A DNA stretch of 64,000 nt from Maricaulis sp048270095 (GTDB lineage Bacteria; Pseudomonadota; Alphaproteobacteria; Caulobacterales; Maricaulaceae), in NCBI RefSeq assembly GCF_048270095.1, contig NZ_JBLWTL010000005.1:89493-153492 (forward strand), in the 5' to 3' direction. The number at the start of each line of letters is the position of its first letter. Within the stretch, counting starts at the first letter, position 1. Below are positions 17,230 to 26,572 of this stretch, piece by piece. The position numbers were made by a program, and so were the translations under genes. The notes below the pieces were generated by a model. That model saw only the letters and a list, made by a program, of their open reading frames with translations, had not been told where the DNA came from and searched no databases.

Positions 17230-18612
17230 TCAAAGCATGAAGCGGTCGAGATGGCCGGGTGTCTCGCAGGACCAGCCCAGCTCGCGCTCAATCCGTTCGC
17301 GCAAGGCGCGCGAGGAGGCCGGTTCACCATGCACAAGGAAGGTCTTGCGTGGCGGCTTTTTGAAACCCTGAAGCCATCGCATGAGCTCATTGCTATCGGC
17401 ATGGGCTGACAGCATGGATATCTCTTCCACCTCGGCCTGGATGGGCACATTGCGGCCGTGGATCCGCAGTTCGTCGGCACCGGCGACCAGGGTCGCGCCG
17501 GGTGTTCCCGGGGCCTGAAAGCCCGAGATGACGATCGTGTTGCGCGGGTCCGGGGCATAGGATTTGAGGTGGTGCAGGATGCGCCCGCCGGTCGCCATAC
17601 CGCTTGCCGAGATGATCACTTTCGGCATTTTGTCTACGGTGAGCGCCTTGGAATCCTCGGTGTCTCGGACATAATTGACCATGTCGCCGATCTCCCGGGC
17701 ATCCTCGGGCGATATCCTGTGGTCACCGAAATGATGGCGCAGAATGGCGCTGGCATTGATGGCCATCGGGCTGTCGAGATAGACCGGCACGGCTCTCAGC
17801 CGGCCGGCCTTTTTCAGCTTCCACAGATAATAGGTCAGCAATTGCGCCCGTCCGACGGCGAAGGAAGGGATGACCACCGTGCCGCCGCGTGCGGTGGTTC
17901 GCTCGACGATTTCGGCCAGTACTTCGCTCGCATCCCCCTGCTGATGCAGCCGATTGCCATAGGTGGATTCCAGCAGGAGATAATCGGCGTGCCCGATGGG
18001 TTCGGGATCGAACAGGACCGGGTCATCATAGCGGCCCAGATCGCCGGAAAACGCGATCGTGCGATCATGCCATTTCAGCGTCACCGTTGCGGCGCCGAGG
18101 ATGTGGCCGGCGCGGCGCAGCTGCAGCTGTGCGCCATGGCCAATATCGGTCTCGACCCCAAACTCGACCGGGCGGAAGCTTTCCATCGAGGCTTCAGCCT
18201 CATCTTCGGTATAGAGCGGCAGGGCCGGTTCATGGCGGGAGAATTTCTTGCGATTGGCGTATTCGGCATCGCGTTCCTGCAGATAGCCGCTATCGGGCAG
18301 CAATATCCCGCACAGATCAATTGTCGGCGGCGAACACAGGATTTCGCCCGCATAGCCGTCGCGGATCAGGCGCGGCACATAGCCGGAATGGTCCATATGG
18401 GCATGCGACAGAACGACGTTGTCGATCGAACGCGGTGCGACCGGGAAGGGGTCCCAATTGCGGGTCCGCACATCGCGTCGGCCCTGGAACATCCCGCAAT
18501 CAAGCAGGATACGCCTGCCATCCGCCTCGATCAGGTGTCGCGAACCGGTGACGGTGCCGGCGGCCCCCATGCAGGTCAGGCTCATCTCGGTCAAGGCGGG
18601 GCTCCGTTTCAT
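17230..18612 (-). CDS. Beta-CASP metallo-beta-lactamase (RNA-processing type)
   Basis: 460 aa. The metallo-beta-lactamase motif HAHMDH at 70-75, LLDCGMFQG and FSGDLG are present, followed by a beta-CASP region (STYGNR, PSFAVGRAQLL, DSPMA) and a C-terminal RMMBL segment (AHADSNELMRWL, FLVHGEP). Such proteins are related to CPSF73 and RNase J and are probable ribonucleases; the true substrate is unknown. Translation may begin at Met10 (18585), where similarity to the family starts, rather than at 18612. It is 73 bp downstream of nudC in transcription order reversed, both on the minus strand. Confidence 0.9.
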   Translation of the reverse strand: MKRSPALTEMSLTCMGAAGTVTGSRHLIEADGRRILLDCGMFQGRRDVRTRNWDPFPVAPRSIDNVVLSHAHMDHSGYVPRLIRDGYAGEILCSPPTIDLCGILLPDSGYLQERDAEYANRKKFSRHEPALPLYTEDEAEASMESFRPVEFGVETDIGHGAQLQLRRAGHILGAATVTLKWHDRTIAFSGDLGRYDDPVLFDPEPIGHADYLLLESTYGNRLHQQGDASEVLAEIVERTTARGGTVVIPSFAVGRAQLLTYYLWKLKKAGRLRAVPVYLDSPMAINASAILRHHFGDHRISPEDAREIGDMVNYVRDTEDSKALTVDKMPKVIISASGMATGGRILHHLKSYAPDPRNTIVISGFQAPGTPGATLVAGADELRIHGRNVPIQAEVEEISMLSAHADSNELMRWLQGFKKPPRKTFLVHGEPASSRALRERIERELGWSCETPGHLDRFML

Positions 18613-18708
18613 TCTCGGCGGCGCCCGAGGGCGGCGGGTTCGCCAATCGTATCAAGATGCTGCGGGCTGTCGAAAGAAATATCCGGCACTCGTGCCTTGT
18701 CCGGTGAA

Positions 18709-19383
18709 CTATTCGCGATTGGGTGCCAGCCAGCCCGAAAGCAAGACGCGTCCGAGCCAGAACACTGTGAGGATCACGACAGCCAGGATCGGCGCGACCA
18801 GCAAAGGAGGGTGCTGAAGGAACTCCGGCAAGACATTGCTGTTTCCCAGGAAGAATATAGTCACGGCGATGAACATGGAAAAGCCCATCCGCCAGAGGTG
18901 TCTCGCGATGCGGTTGCGGCCTGAAAGGCCGCGGCGCCTGATAAGCCGAAAGTCCAGCACCCCGAAGAACATCGCCAGCGCGGCCAGCACATAATACGCA
19001 GCCGGTGGTGGGAGGTCTTCCGGCTCCCCAAGGCTGGCCGGTGCGAAGAATCCACTGATCGCACAGGCAAACGCACAGACGATAATGACAGAAAACGCGA
19101 TGGTTTCGAACCGACCCGTTGTCCCATCAGTTCGTTTTGCTGCAACCCAGCCAGTGGCCACAAGGTAGAGGGCGAAAACACCGAGAAAGCCGGTGAAGAT
19201 AATCTCGCGCGTGAAGCTCAAATAGATGCCGCTCAATGCCAGGGCGATCATGCAGCCCAGGAAAAGGTTTCCGGCAAAGCGGTGCACGAAATGCCCCTTG
19301 CGAGACAGTATCGCTACCGATCCGGCCAGGACCGTGACCGAACCGGTTATCAAGTGGACAAGCGCTATCTGCGGGATTTCCAT
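18709..19383 (-). CDS. Multi-pass membrane protein, DUF2306-like
   Basis: 224 aa with six or seven hydrophobic helices (about 10-28, 40-58, 62-80, 95-115, 128-148, 165-185, 190-212). The beginning VHLITGSVTVLAGSVAILSR and HRFAGNLFLGCMIALALSG is like proteins of the DUF2306 type, which have a conserved His in an H-R-x-x-G segment. Function is unknown. It lies 55 bp downstream of the other membrane protein gene (19439-20104), so the two are probably one operon. Confidence 0.75.
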   Translation of the reverse strand: MEIPQIALVHLITGSVTVLAGSVAILSRKGHFVHRFAGNLFLGCMIALALSGIYLSFTREIIFTGFLGVFALYLVATGWVAAKRTDGTTGRFETIAFSVIIVCAFACAISGFFAPASLGEPEDLPPPAAYYVLAALAMFFGVLDFRLIRRRGLSGRNRIARHLWRMGFSMFIAVTIFFLGNSNVLPEFLQHPPLLVAPILAVVILTVFWLGRVLLSGWLAPNRE

Positions 19384-19438
19384 TGGCCAACTCTCTCTCT
19401 CTGTGTGTTCGGGACGAGCCGGGTCAAGCTCGAACTGT

Positions 19439-20104
19439 TCACGCGTGTCGGGAGCGGCTGAACATCAACACACCGCCGACCCAGATGAACCAGACGATGA
19501 AGCCGAGCCCGAAGACGCTTCCCGCCTCGCCCAGCGCCGGCACGACAGTCAGCAGGCCGGCTGTACCAATAATGGCACCCAGCGCATTGAGTCCGGTTGG
19601 CAGGGATTTCGACCACTGACCCGCCCAGCTCAGCAACAGGATCCAGAGGCCGCCCGCGATCTCATTGCCGCCGCCCAGGCCCTCTTGCACGATTGCGAGC
19701 ACCTGCCAGACGGTGGTGGTCAGTGGCGAGTCTGCGGCCTGCAGGTTGATCACTCTGCCAAGCGCGACATTGGCGAGCATGCCGCTGGCGAGAAGCAGTC
19801 CGGCCCAGATGAGGCCAAAGCTGGTGGCGGTTTGGGCCAACCCGGCACAGCCTGATTTCACGCGCTGGTGGAGGGCAACCGCAAGGATGACAAGACAAAA
19901 TGCATTGCCGACGTAGATGATCAAATTCCACGCATGCATCACCGACTGGTTCTCGACCAGGAACAAGACATGTTGCGCCGGATCGATCTGCCCACTGCCA
20001 AAGCGCGCCGGCCCAAGGACCGTGAAATAAAACCAGAAGCCAATGAGATAGGTGCCAGCAGCCAGGATAGCTGCCGCGCCGCCAAGACGTTGAAAGTTGA
20101 TCAT
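19439..20104 (-). CDS. Multi-pass membrane protein of unknown function
   Basis: 221 aa from ATG 20104; the longer frame upstream is rich in Arg/Pro and not convincing. Six hydrophobic helices are visible (about 8-28, 58-80, 95-115, 135-155, 165-185, 190-212). The pattern GGAAAILAAGTYLIGFWFYF and LVENQSVMHAWNLIIYVGNA is reminiscent of DUF4386-type proteins, but that is a weak assignment. It is divergent from the membrane-anchored AraC regulator at 20367, which may control it. Confidence 0.7.
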   Translation of the reverse strand: MINFQRLGGAAAILAAGTYLIGFWFYFTVLGPARFGSGQIDPAQHVLFLVENQSVMHAWNLIIYVGNAFCLVILAVALHQRVKSGCAGLAQTATSFGLIWAGLLLASGMLANVALGRVINLQAADSPLTTTVWQVLAIVQEGLGGGNEIAGGLWILLLSWAGQWSKSLPTGLNALGAIIGTAGLLTVVPALGEAGSVFGLGFIVWFIWVGGVLMFSRSRHA

Positions 20105-20177
20105 ACCGGTGATTATCCTGCTCGAACGAAACACGAGACCGGCAAGGACCGCCCTCGTGAACTGATGGGTGCCGCCA

Positions 20178-20194
20178 CAGTCAGGTGATGACTG
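20178..20194. promoter_or_regulatory. Inverted repeat in divergent promoter region, possible operator
   Basis: CAGTCA-GGTGA-TGACTG has perfect 6-bp arms in the 262-bp gap between the membrane protein gene and the AraC-type regulator gene. Operator function is a guess from position. Confidence 0.3.
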
Positions 20195-20366
20195 AAAGGA
20201 ACGGCTGAACTGCTCGATGTCTGCCCGAACCGGCACATGCTGTCGCCCGCGCCTATTGGCTGAGACATGGACATGTTCACGCCTGTCGGGCAGGACAGCT
20301 CGCAGATCGCCGGTGCCGGTTTCCGAATCGGGGGAGGGCCGCTGCGACGCGAACTGGAGGATAGCA

Positions 20367-21539
20367 TTGAACGAGACCGTCACACTGGCACTTGCGACGG
20401 CCACACTGGGTCAGGTCGCGCTTTGCACGACGATTCTGGCGATGCGATCTGCGCAATGGCCGGGGTATTGGGCGCTGGCGACGTTTTTCATTGCAATGGG
20501 TATCGTCAGTGCCGGCCCGCTTGTCTCAGCATTCTTGCCGGCCCTGGAGTCGCGATATTTCTCGATAACCATTCCGGCCTATCTGCTCATGGGTCCGGCG
20601 CTTTATTTGTATGTGGAGGCGCTGACATCGGAGCGCGTTTGGCGCCCGAATCGTCGCGAAGCCCGCCATTTGATTCCGTTCGGCTTTGGTCTGGCGGCCA
20701 TGGTATTGGCGAACTCGCTGCCGGCGTCCGAACGCCACGAAATCTTTGTTGTCGGGGAGACCAGCGGCGCGCTTTTTCCGGCCGTCGTCGTGATTTTCAT
20801 CTTCGCGCTCGTGCTGGGCTGGATGATCCAGTCGGCTTACTATGTGGTTCGCATCCTGTCCCGCCTGACATCCTATCGCCGTCGTCTCAGAATGCTGTTC
20901 GCCAGTACCGAAAACAGTGAACTCAGATGGGTCGGAGGGCTCCTCCTGATCATGGGGACGACATGGCTGTTGTCATTCGTCAGCCTCGTCTTTGACAATT
21001 TCACCGGGCGTTCGTTTGCGGGGCCGCAGACCGCAGCGCTGATGTCACTTGTCCTGGTCTGGTCATTGGCGAGTTGGGGCTTGCGGCAAAAGCCGGGGTT
21101 TGAGGGCCGTTATCTTGATGACGAGACAGACGAAACTGCCGCACCTTCACCGATCTCCGGCTCAGACGCGAAATACACCCGATCGGCATTGACCCCGGAG
21201 CAGGCAGGACGGATCGCGGCGAAGATCGAGGCTGCGATGGTCCGGGATCAAATCTATCTCGACCCGACGATTTCACTTCCCGTATTGGCTCGCCACATTG
21301 GAGCGCCGACCAATCATATTTCGCAAACTCTCAACGAGACCATCGGCGAATGCTTCTTTGATTACATAAACAAGTGGCGAATTCGCGCGGCCGAACCACG
21401 CATCTCCGCGGGATCCGAGACCATTCTCGAAGTCGCGATGTCGGTCGGGTTCAACGCACGGTCCTCGTTTTACAAAGCGTTCAAACGGGAAACCGGGCAA
21501 ACGCCAAGTGAGTATCGACGGTCGAAATCGGAGGCGTGA
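20367..21539 (+). CDS. AraC-family regulator with membrane-spanning N-terminal domain
   Basis: 390 aa from TTG 20367, chosen because GGAGG lies 6 bases upstream; the frame is open 50 codons further but that part is unlike protein. Residues 1-225 hold about seven hydrophobic helices (LALATATLGQVALCTTILAM, YLLMGPALYLYVEAL, VVVIFIFALVLGWMI). A linker leads to a C-terminal AraC DNA-binding domain (about 285-385) with ISLPVLARHIGAPTNHISQT and VAMSVGFNARSSFYKAFKRE. Membrane-anchored AraC proteins can sense signals directly. It is divergent from an operon of two small membrane proteins, its likely target. Confidence 0.88.
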   Translation: MNETVTLALATATLGQVALCTTILAMRSAQWPGYWALATFFIAMGIVSAGPLVSAFLPALESRYFSITIPAYLLMGPALYLYVEALTSERVWRPNRREARHLIPFGFGLAAMVLANSLPASERHEIFVVGETSGALFPAVVVIFIFALVLGWMIQSAYYVVRILSRLTSYRRRLRMLFASTENSELRWVGGLLLIMGTTWLLSFVSLVFDNFTGRSFAGPQTAALMSLVLVWSLASWGLRQKPGFEGRYLDDETDETAAPSPISGSDAKYTRSALTPEQAGRIAAKIEAAMVRDQIYLDPTISLPVLARHIGAPTNHISQTLNETIGECFFDYINKWRIRAAEPRISAGSETILEVAMSVGFNARSSFYKAFKRETGQTPSEYRRSKSEA

Positions 21540-21740
21540 CCCGGGGGTGTAGCGGAGCGACACCGGGAAGCACGATATCGATCAAGGGTCGGACGGGTTG
21601 ACCGGAATGCGCGCGATCGGACCGCTTGTGTGATCGGAGACGACGTCCTGGTTGCCGCGCGCGAAGACCATGCGAGTTTTCCCGGTGCCGAGGCGCGCAT
21701 CGCCGCGGAGAGTTTTCGCCGTTCGCTGTGAAGCCATGAC

Positions 21741-21769
21741 TTGCACCATGCCGCCCGGCTTGCGATATA
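21741..21769 (+). promoter_or_regulatory. Probable promoter of the SRP RNA gene
   Basis: TTGCAC (21741-21746) and GATATA (21764-21769) are 17 bp apart directly before the RNA. The rest of the gap from 21540 holds a GC-rich hairpin (GGTGT ... ACACC, near 21546) and no gene. Confidence 0.5.
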
Positions 21770-21771
21770 GA

Positions 21772-21875
21772 GCGTGGAAGATCGGCGGTGGACGAGCTCC
21801 TCGCCAACCCGGTCAGGTCCGGAAGGAAGCAGCCGTAACGAGTTTTCGCACGGGTCGCTGTCCGGTCTTCCACGC
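21772..21875 (+). ncRNA. ffs: Signal recognition particle RNA, small bacterial type (4.5S)
   Basis: About 104 nt. The terminal helix pairs GCGTGGAAGA (21772) with TCTTCCACGC (21866-21875). The domain IV core is present: GGTCAGGTCC, the GGAA-type loop GGAAGGAAGCAGCC and the asymmetric internal loops that bind Ffh. This RNA and Ffh target nascent membrane proteins. Upstream of dnaX is a common site for ffs. The exact 5' end is uncertain by several bases. Confidence 0.93.
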
Positions 21876-21958
21876 GCACCAGCGCAATTAGCCCCGCGCA
21901 GCCCGGATTTCAGTCACCTGAATTTTCAGGCACCCGAATCTCAGTCAAGCGAGCCGAT

Positions 21959-23722
21959 ATGGACGATACGCCGCTGCCATCCGACGAGACAGGCGCAGCG
22001 GAGGCGCTGATGCCGGGGCTCGATCTGCCCAAGGCCGGCCCGGTTCCCGGATATCAGGTACTGGCGCGCAAATACCGTCCCGACACGTTCGAAGACCTGA
22101 TTGGCCAGGCGGCGATGGTGCGCACCCTGACCAATGCCTTTGCGGCCGGTCGCATCGCCCACGCCTATATGCTCACCGGCGTGCGCGGCATCGGCAAGAC
22201 GACCACGGCGCGCCTGATCGCGCGGGCGTTGAATTTCCGCAATGCCGAGATCAATCAGCCGTCGATGAAGCTCGATATCCGCGGCGAGCATTGCGATGCC
22301 ATCGCCCGTTCGGCCCATGTCGATGTGATGGAGATGGATGCCGCCTCGCGCACCGGTGTCGGCGATATTCGCGAAATCCTCGAGGGCGTGCGCTACGCTC
22401 CGGTCTCGGCACGCTATAAAGTCTACATCATCGATGAGGTCCATATGCTCTCGACCTCCGCCTTCAACGCCCTGTTGAAGACGCTGGAGGAACCGCCCGA
22501 GCACGCCAAATTCATTTTCGCCACCACCGAGATCCGCAAGGTCCCGGTGACGGTGTTGTCGCGCTGCCAGCGTTTCGATCTCAAGCGGATTGATCGCGAA
22601 GTGCTGACCGATCATCTTGAGCGGATTTGCGGCCTCGAATCGGCTGCGGTGGAACGCGAAGGGCTGTCATTGATCTCCCGCGCTGCAGAAGGCTCGGTGC
22701 GCGACGGGCTCTCCCTGCTCGACCAGGCGATTGTCCAGGGTGCCGAGGCTGATGGCCCGGTAACCGCGATCCAGATCCGCGACATGCTCGGTCTGGCCGA
22801 CCGCGCCCGCGTGCTCGATCTGCTCGAACATGCGCTGGGGGCCCGCACCAAGGAAGCCCTGACCGAACTGACTTCGCTCTATGATGGGGGCGGCGACCCG
22901 GTCGTGGTGACACGTGATCTGCTCGATTATGTCCATGCCGCCTCGCGGGTGAAGGCGGTCGGCTCCGGCGCCGATCTCGGTGAGGCCGCCGATACGGTGC
23001 AACGCCTCGCGGCGATCGCCGAAAGCCAGAGCCTGGCCCAGCTGACGCGTCTGTGGAAAATCCTGCTGACCGCACTCGATGACGTCCGGACCGCGCCCGA
23101 TCCGCTGGCCGCTGCCGAGATGACGCTGTTGCGTCTGGTCGCGGCCTCGATGTTGCCGCCACCGGAAGATGCGGCTCGCCTCCTGGCTAGCCAGCCACCG
23201 GCTGCTCCCGACAGGGAGGCGCCGGGAAAGCCTGAGCCGGCCGCTGCGCCGGCCGGTGCCGAAGCCGCGCTCGACGCTGAGGCCGGCACCACTGATACGC
23301 CCGGGGTACAGCAGGGCCCGGACACATTTGAAGCGCTGATCGCCATGCTGCAGGAACGCCGCGATATCATTCTGCAACTCGATGTCGAGCGCTGTGTGCG
23401 CCCGGTTTCCTTCAAACCCGGTGCGATGACCTATCAGCCGGCCGAGGATGCACCATCGGATCTGGCGCAACGCCTGTCCAAGCGTTTGCAGGAATGGACC
23501 GAGACGCGCTGGATGATCCTCGCCGATGCCAATGCCAGGGGCGGCGAGACCTGGTCGGAACGCCGCCAGCGCGGCAAACAGGAAAGAATGGCTGATATTC
23601 GCAGCGACCCGGCTGTGGAAGAGGCGATGCGTCTCTTCCCCGGTGCCGAGATTGTCCGCGTGATTGAAGCCGCGACCACCGAACCCGATGACGAGACCAG
23701 CCAAGCGGAGAATCGCGCATGA
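21959..23722 (+). CDS. dnaX: DNA polymerase III subunit gamma/tau
   Basis: 587 aa. The clamp-loader ATPase of the replicase. Walker A is GVRGIGKTT (74-82), Walker B IIDEVHML, the SRC-type motif LSRCQRFDLKRI and sensor-2 region EGSVRDGLSLLDQ. A Pro/Ala-rich linker (about 400-450) separates the ATPase part from a tau-type C-terminal domain. In place of the four-cysteine zinc module of E. coli DnaX only one cysteine remains (Cys112 in GEHCDAIA). The start sits 83 bp after ffs, and the stop overlaps ybaB by 4 bases. Confidence 0.97.
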   Translation: MDDTPLPSDETGAAEALMPGLDLPKAGPVPGYQVLARKYRPDTFEDLIGQAAMVRTLTNAFAAGRIAHAYMLTGVRGIGKTTTARLIARALNFRNAEINQPSMKLDIRGEHCDAIARSAHVDVMEMDAASRTGVGDIREILEGVRYAPVSARYKVYIIDEVHMLSTSAFNALLKTLEEPPEHAKFIFATTEIRKVPVTVLSRCQRFDLKRIDREVLTDHLERICGLESAAVEREGLSLISRAAEGSVRDGLSLLDQAIVQGAEADGPVTAIQIRDMLGLADRARVLDLLEHALGARTKEALTELTSLYDGGGDPVVVTRDLLDYVHAASRVKAVGSGADLGEAADTVQRLAAIAESQSLAQLTRLWKILLTALDDVRTAPDPLAAAEMTLLRLVAASMLPPPEDAARLLASQPPAAPDREAPGKPEPAAAPAGAEAALDAEAGTTDTPGVQQGPDTFEALIAMLQERRDIILQLDVERCVRPVSFKPGAMTYQPAEDAPSDLAQRLSKRLQEWTETRWMILADANARGGETWSERRQRGKQERMADIRSDPAVEEAMRLFPGAEIVRVIEAATTEPDDETSQAENRA

Positions 23723-24042
23723 CCGATTTGATGGGATTGATGAAGCAGGCTCAGGCCATGCAGCAGAAAATGGGCGAAGCACAGGAAAAGCTCGCCGCCA
23801 GCCAGGTGGTCGGTGAAGCCGGTGCCGGGCTGGTCACGCTGACCTTGAGCGGCAAGGGCGAAATGCGCGCCCTGTCGATCGATCCATCCCTGCTCAATCC
23901 CACCGAGGGCGAAGTGGTCGAGGATCTGGTGATGGCGGCCCATAATGACGCCAAGCGCAAGATGGAAGCGCTGCAGCAGGACGTGATGAAAGACGTCGCG
24001 GGCGGCCTGCAATTGCCACCCGGCATGTCGATGCCGGGCTGA
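23719..24042 (+). CDS. ybaB: YbaB/EbfC nucleoid-associated protein
   Basis: 107 aa. A small dimeric DNA-binding protein: Met/Gln-rich N-terminal helix (MGLMKQAQAMQQKMGEAQEK), a central beta-sheet (GLVTLTLSGKGEMRALSIDP) and a C-terminal helix. It overlaps the dnaX stop by ATGA and precedes recR, the usual dnaX-ybaB-recR operon. Confidence 0.96.
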   Translation: MTDLMGLMKQAQAMQQKMGEAQEKLAASQVVGEAGAGLVTLTLSGKGEMRALSIDPSLLNPTEGEVVEDLVMAAHNDAKRKMEALQQDVMKDVAGGLQLPPGMSMPG

Positions 24043-24061
24043 GCGGACTGGATACGACCCG

Positions 24062-24667
24062 ATGCGCACCGCCTCTGCCGGACCTGAAATCGAACGCCTG
24101 ATGGCGCTGCTCGCCAAATTGCCGGGCCTGGGCCCGCGCTCGGCACGGCGTGCCGCCCTGCATCTGCTCGGCAGGCGCGACAGCCTGATGCGTCCGCTCG
24201 CCGAGGCGCTGGGCGATGCCGCCGACAAGATCGGCGCCTGCAGCGAGTGCGGCAATCTCGATGTCACCAATCCCTGCGCGGTCTGCGCCTCACCGGGCCG
24301 GCAGCCGGCGGCGCTGTGCGTCGTCGAGACGGTGGGCGATCTGTGGGCGCTCGAACGCGCCGGCGCCTTCAAGGGCCGTTATCACGTGCTCGGCGGTGTG
24401 TTGTCAGCCCTCGATGGCGTGCGGCCCGACGATCTCAATATCGCCAAGCTGATCGAACGCGCGGCGCGCGAGGAGATCGTCGAAATCGTGCTCGCGCTCA
24501 ACGCGACAGTCGATGGTCAGACGACGGCGCACTACCTCGCGGACAAGCTGGCGCCAACGGGTGTCTCGGTCACTTCGCTGGCGCGCGGCGTTCCGGTGGG
24601 CGGCGAGCTCGACTATCTTGATGACGGGACGCTGGCCGCAGCCTTCCGCAGCCGGGCGGCCGTCTAA
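24062..24667 (+). CDS. recR: Recombination mediator RecR
   Basis: 201 aa. Acts with RecF/RecO in loading RecA at gaps. A helix-hairpin-helix start (LPGLGPRSARRAALHLL) is followed by a four-cysteine zinc finger at Cys60, 63, 72 and 75 and a Toprim domain beginning ALCVVETVGDLWALE. The length is normal. It is the last gene of the dnaX-ybaB-recR operon, 19 bp after ybaB. Confidence 0.97.
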   Translation: MRTASAGPEIERLMALLAKLPGLGPRSARRAALHLLGRRDSLMRPLAEALGDAADKIGACSECGNLDVTNPCAVCASPGRQPAALCVVETVGDLWALERAGAFKGRYHVLGGVLSALDGVRPDDLNIAKLIERAAREEIVEIVLALNATVDGQTTAHYLADKLAPTGVSVTSLARGVPVGGELDYLDDGTLAAAFRSRAAV

Positions 24668-24734
24668 CCAGCCCTGTTCAGCCGGGCAAATCGCTCTATT
24701 GTCGACTCACCCACCAAGGAAGAGGCGACCGGCA

Positions 24735-25457
24735 ATGGACGATGAAGCGGAGCGTAGTCTGCACCTGGACATCCGGCTGACGCGCAAGACCGTCACCCTG
24801 TTCTTCTGCATCGGCCTTTTCATGGTCTCGCTGGTCATGGCTGCGCTGACCTCGGTCAAGCTCCAGCAGTTTCATATCGGCGGGCTTGCCGTCCTGGTCC
24901 CGGCCGGGACCATCGCCTTCGGTCTCACCTATCTGGCAACGGATGCGATCAGCGAAGTCTGGGGTCGCAGCTATGCCCTGTGCGTCGTACTGGTCGGCCT
25001 GGTGATGCGCTTGCTGATGATGTTGTTGATCATGTATGCGCTCTATGCCGAACAGGTCTTCCCCTTCATCTCCGCCACCGAGGACTGGACCGGGGAACGT
25101 CAGGCGGCGTTCGAGTCGGTGTTTCGGGCCGGCATCCGGCTCAATATTGCAGGCATGATCGCCTTCGGCATCAGCGCCTGCGCTGACGTTCTGATCTTTC
25201 ACTATTTCCAGAAGCGGGACGCCGGCAAGAACCGGCTCTGGTTCCGCAACAATTTTTCGACGATTACGTCGCAAATCCTCAACAGCGTCATTTTCATCAG
25301 CGCCGGATTTCTGGGCGCGGTACCGATGGCAGCGATCGGCAGCCTGATCCTGGGGCAGATCGTCGTCAAGATCGTGGTGGCGGCGTTCGATACGCCGGCC
25401 ATCTATCTGATCCGCAATTTCGCTGAAGGCCGGCGCTTGCTCGACTTGCGTGGCTAG
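24735..25457 (+). CDS. Queuosine precursor transporter (YhhQ family)
   Basis: 240 aa from ATG 24735, with AGGAAGAGG upstream. Six hydrophobic segments and the family patterns LTSVKLQQFHIGGLAVLVPA, YLATDAISEVWGR and FRNNFSTITSQILNSVIFI are visible. YhhQ-type proteins import queuine precursors preQ0/preQ1. No preQ1 riboswitch could be recognised in the 67-bp gap upstream. Its stop overlaps by 4 bp the end of the convergent acetyltransferase gene. Confidence 0.9.
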   Translation: MDDEAERSLHLDIRLTRKTVTLFFCIGLFMVSLVMAALTSVKLQQFHIGGLAVLVPAGTIAFGLTYLATDAISEVWGRSYALCVVLVGLVMRLLMMLLIMYALYAEQVFPFISATEDWTGERQAAFESVFRAGIRLNIAGMIAFGISACADVLIFHYFQKRDAGKNRLWFRNNFSTITSQILNSVIFISAGFLGAVPMAAIGSLILGQIVVKIVVAAFDTPAIYLIRNFAEGRRLLDLRG

Positions 25458-26572
25458 AGCGTCAGCGCCCGGGCCATGCTGGCCAGTCGTGGCGGCAGGC
25501 CGGATTCAAACGCCGAGGCCTGGGCCCAGCGGCGGCGCAGGCGGGCCGGGATTTCACCCAGCTTTCCGGGCATGATGCGGGCTGCAGATTCCGTCATTTC
25601 CCAGCTGCGTATACCCAGCGCTGCAAGTCCGCGGCCGAGCACCCGTCCCTGCCCGAGCGGGACATCATAGCTGCGATAATATTTCTTGTAGTGAGCGCTG
25701 CCCGCGCCCAGATCGACGCGCTCAATACCGCGTTCGGCTGCGTGTCTGAAAATGCCCTGCATCAACAGCAGGCCCGGTGAGTATTTCGCCAGTTCCGGGT
25801 CATAGGCCGGGAACCATGAATGGTAAACTTCGCCCGCAACCAGACCAAATTCGACTGCGGCGAGCCGGTCGCCGAACCAGAGCGCCGCGGTCAGGCCGCC
25901 GAATTCCGAGCCTTCGCCCTGGCGTAAATCGGTCAGCGCCGCCTGGACCCAGTCAATCGCGAAGACGTCGAGCTTGCCGGTCGCGCGATACTGGGTCTGT
26001 TTCCAGTTGCTCAATGTCTCGAACAGGCGCCCGTCGGGATCACCCATCTGTATGCGCACCGGACCGTGATCCCGCTCCGCATTCCGTTGCAGGCGTGCCG
26101 TCTTGCGGAAGTGTGACGGCGATTCCGTCTTCCGGGCCGCGAAATAGGCGTCGGCGCCACCCGCGAGATCGACAATTGTCGAGCCGTCAATGTCGCGCAT
26201 GGGTGCCGCCTGATCCGTGAGCGGGCCATACCAGTTATCGAAGACAAGCGCCGAACCACCGGCACTTCCGAGGACTGCCCTGAGATCAAAGCTCTGGCCG
26301 GGGGCAGCGATAATGCCCTGATAATCGCTCATTGGCGCGCCGATCGGCCGGATCACGCCCTCGCGGGCCGCATGATGCGGGAAAAAGCCGATGATCTGCC
26401 CGGCATCTTCGAAGACGGCAATCCGGACATCGTCGCGTACGCGGGCGATGCACCGGGTGAATTCAAATCTCAGATAGGGACTGACAAGCCGGCCACCGGG
26501 CGAAGCCCAGGCGTTCCAACGCGAGACCATTGCGTCGTCGATGTCCCCGATTGAAACGATTCTCACGTGCAC
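25454..26572 (-). CDS. GNAT-fold acetyltransferase, CelD/BcsL-like
   Basis: 372 aa. The C-terminal half (about 175-330) carries the CelD/BcsL or FemAB-like GNAT pattern: SPSHFRKTARLQRNAERDHG, LWFGDRLAAVEFGLVAGEVY, HSWFPAYDPELAKYSPG and SAHYKKYYRSYDVPLGQGRV. Such enzymes are often linked to polysaccharide or cell-surface modification; the substrate is unknown. Start is GTG 26572 with GGGGAAG just upstream; GTG 26566 is possible. It stands alone on the minus strand, convergent with the queuosine transporter. Confidence 0.82.
   Translation of the reverse strand: MHVRIVSIGDIDDAMVSRWNAWASPGGRLVSPYLRFEFTRCIARVRDDVRIAVFEDAGQIIGFFPHHAAREGVIRPIGAPMSDYQGIIAAPGQSFDLRAVLGSAGGSALVFDNWYGPLTDQAAPMRDIDGSTIVDLAGGADAYFAARKTESPSHFRKTARLQRNAERDHGPVRIQMGDPDGRLFETLSNWKQTQYRATGKLDVFAIDWVQAALTDLRQGEGSEFGGLTAALWFGDRLAAVEFGLVAGEVYHSWFPAYDPELAKYSPGLLLMQGIFRHAAERGIERVDLGAGSAHYKKYYRSYDVPLGQGRVLGRGLAALGIRSWEMTESAARIMPGKLGEIPARLRRRWAQASAFESGLPPRLASMARALTL

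Noticed and set aside
17458..18924. 488-codon open frame on the plus strand
   Set aside because: Shadow of the metallo-beta-lactamase gene, which has the HxHxDH motif on the minus strand.
24668..24734. preQ1 riboswitch before the queuosine-precursor transporter
   Set aside because: The 67-bp leader is too short and lacks the A-rich pseudoknot tail.
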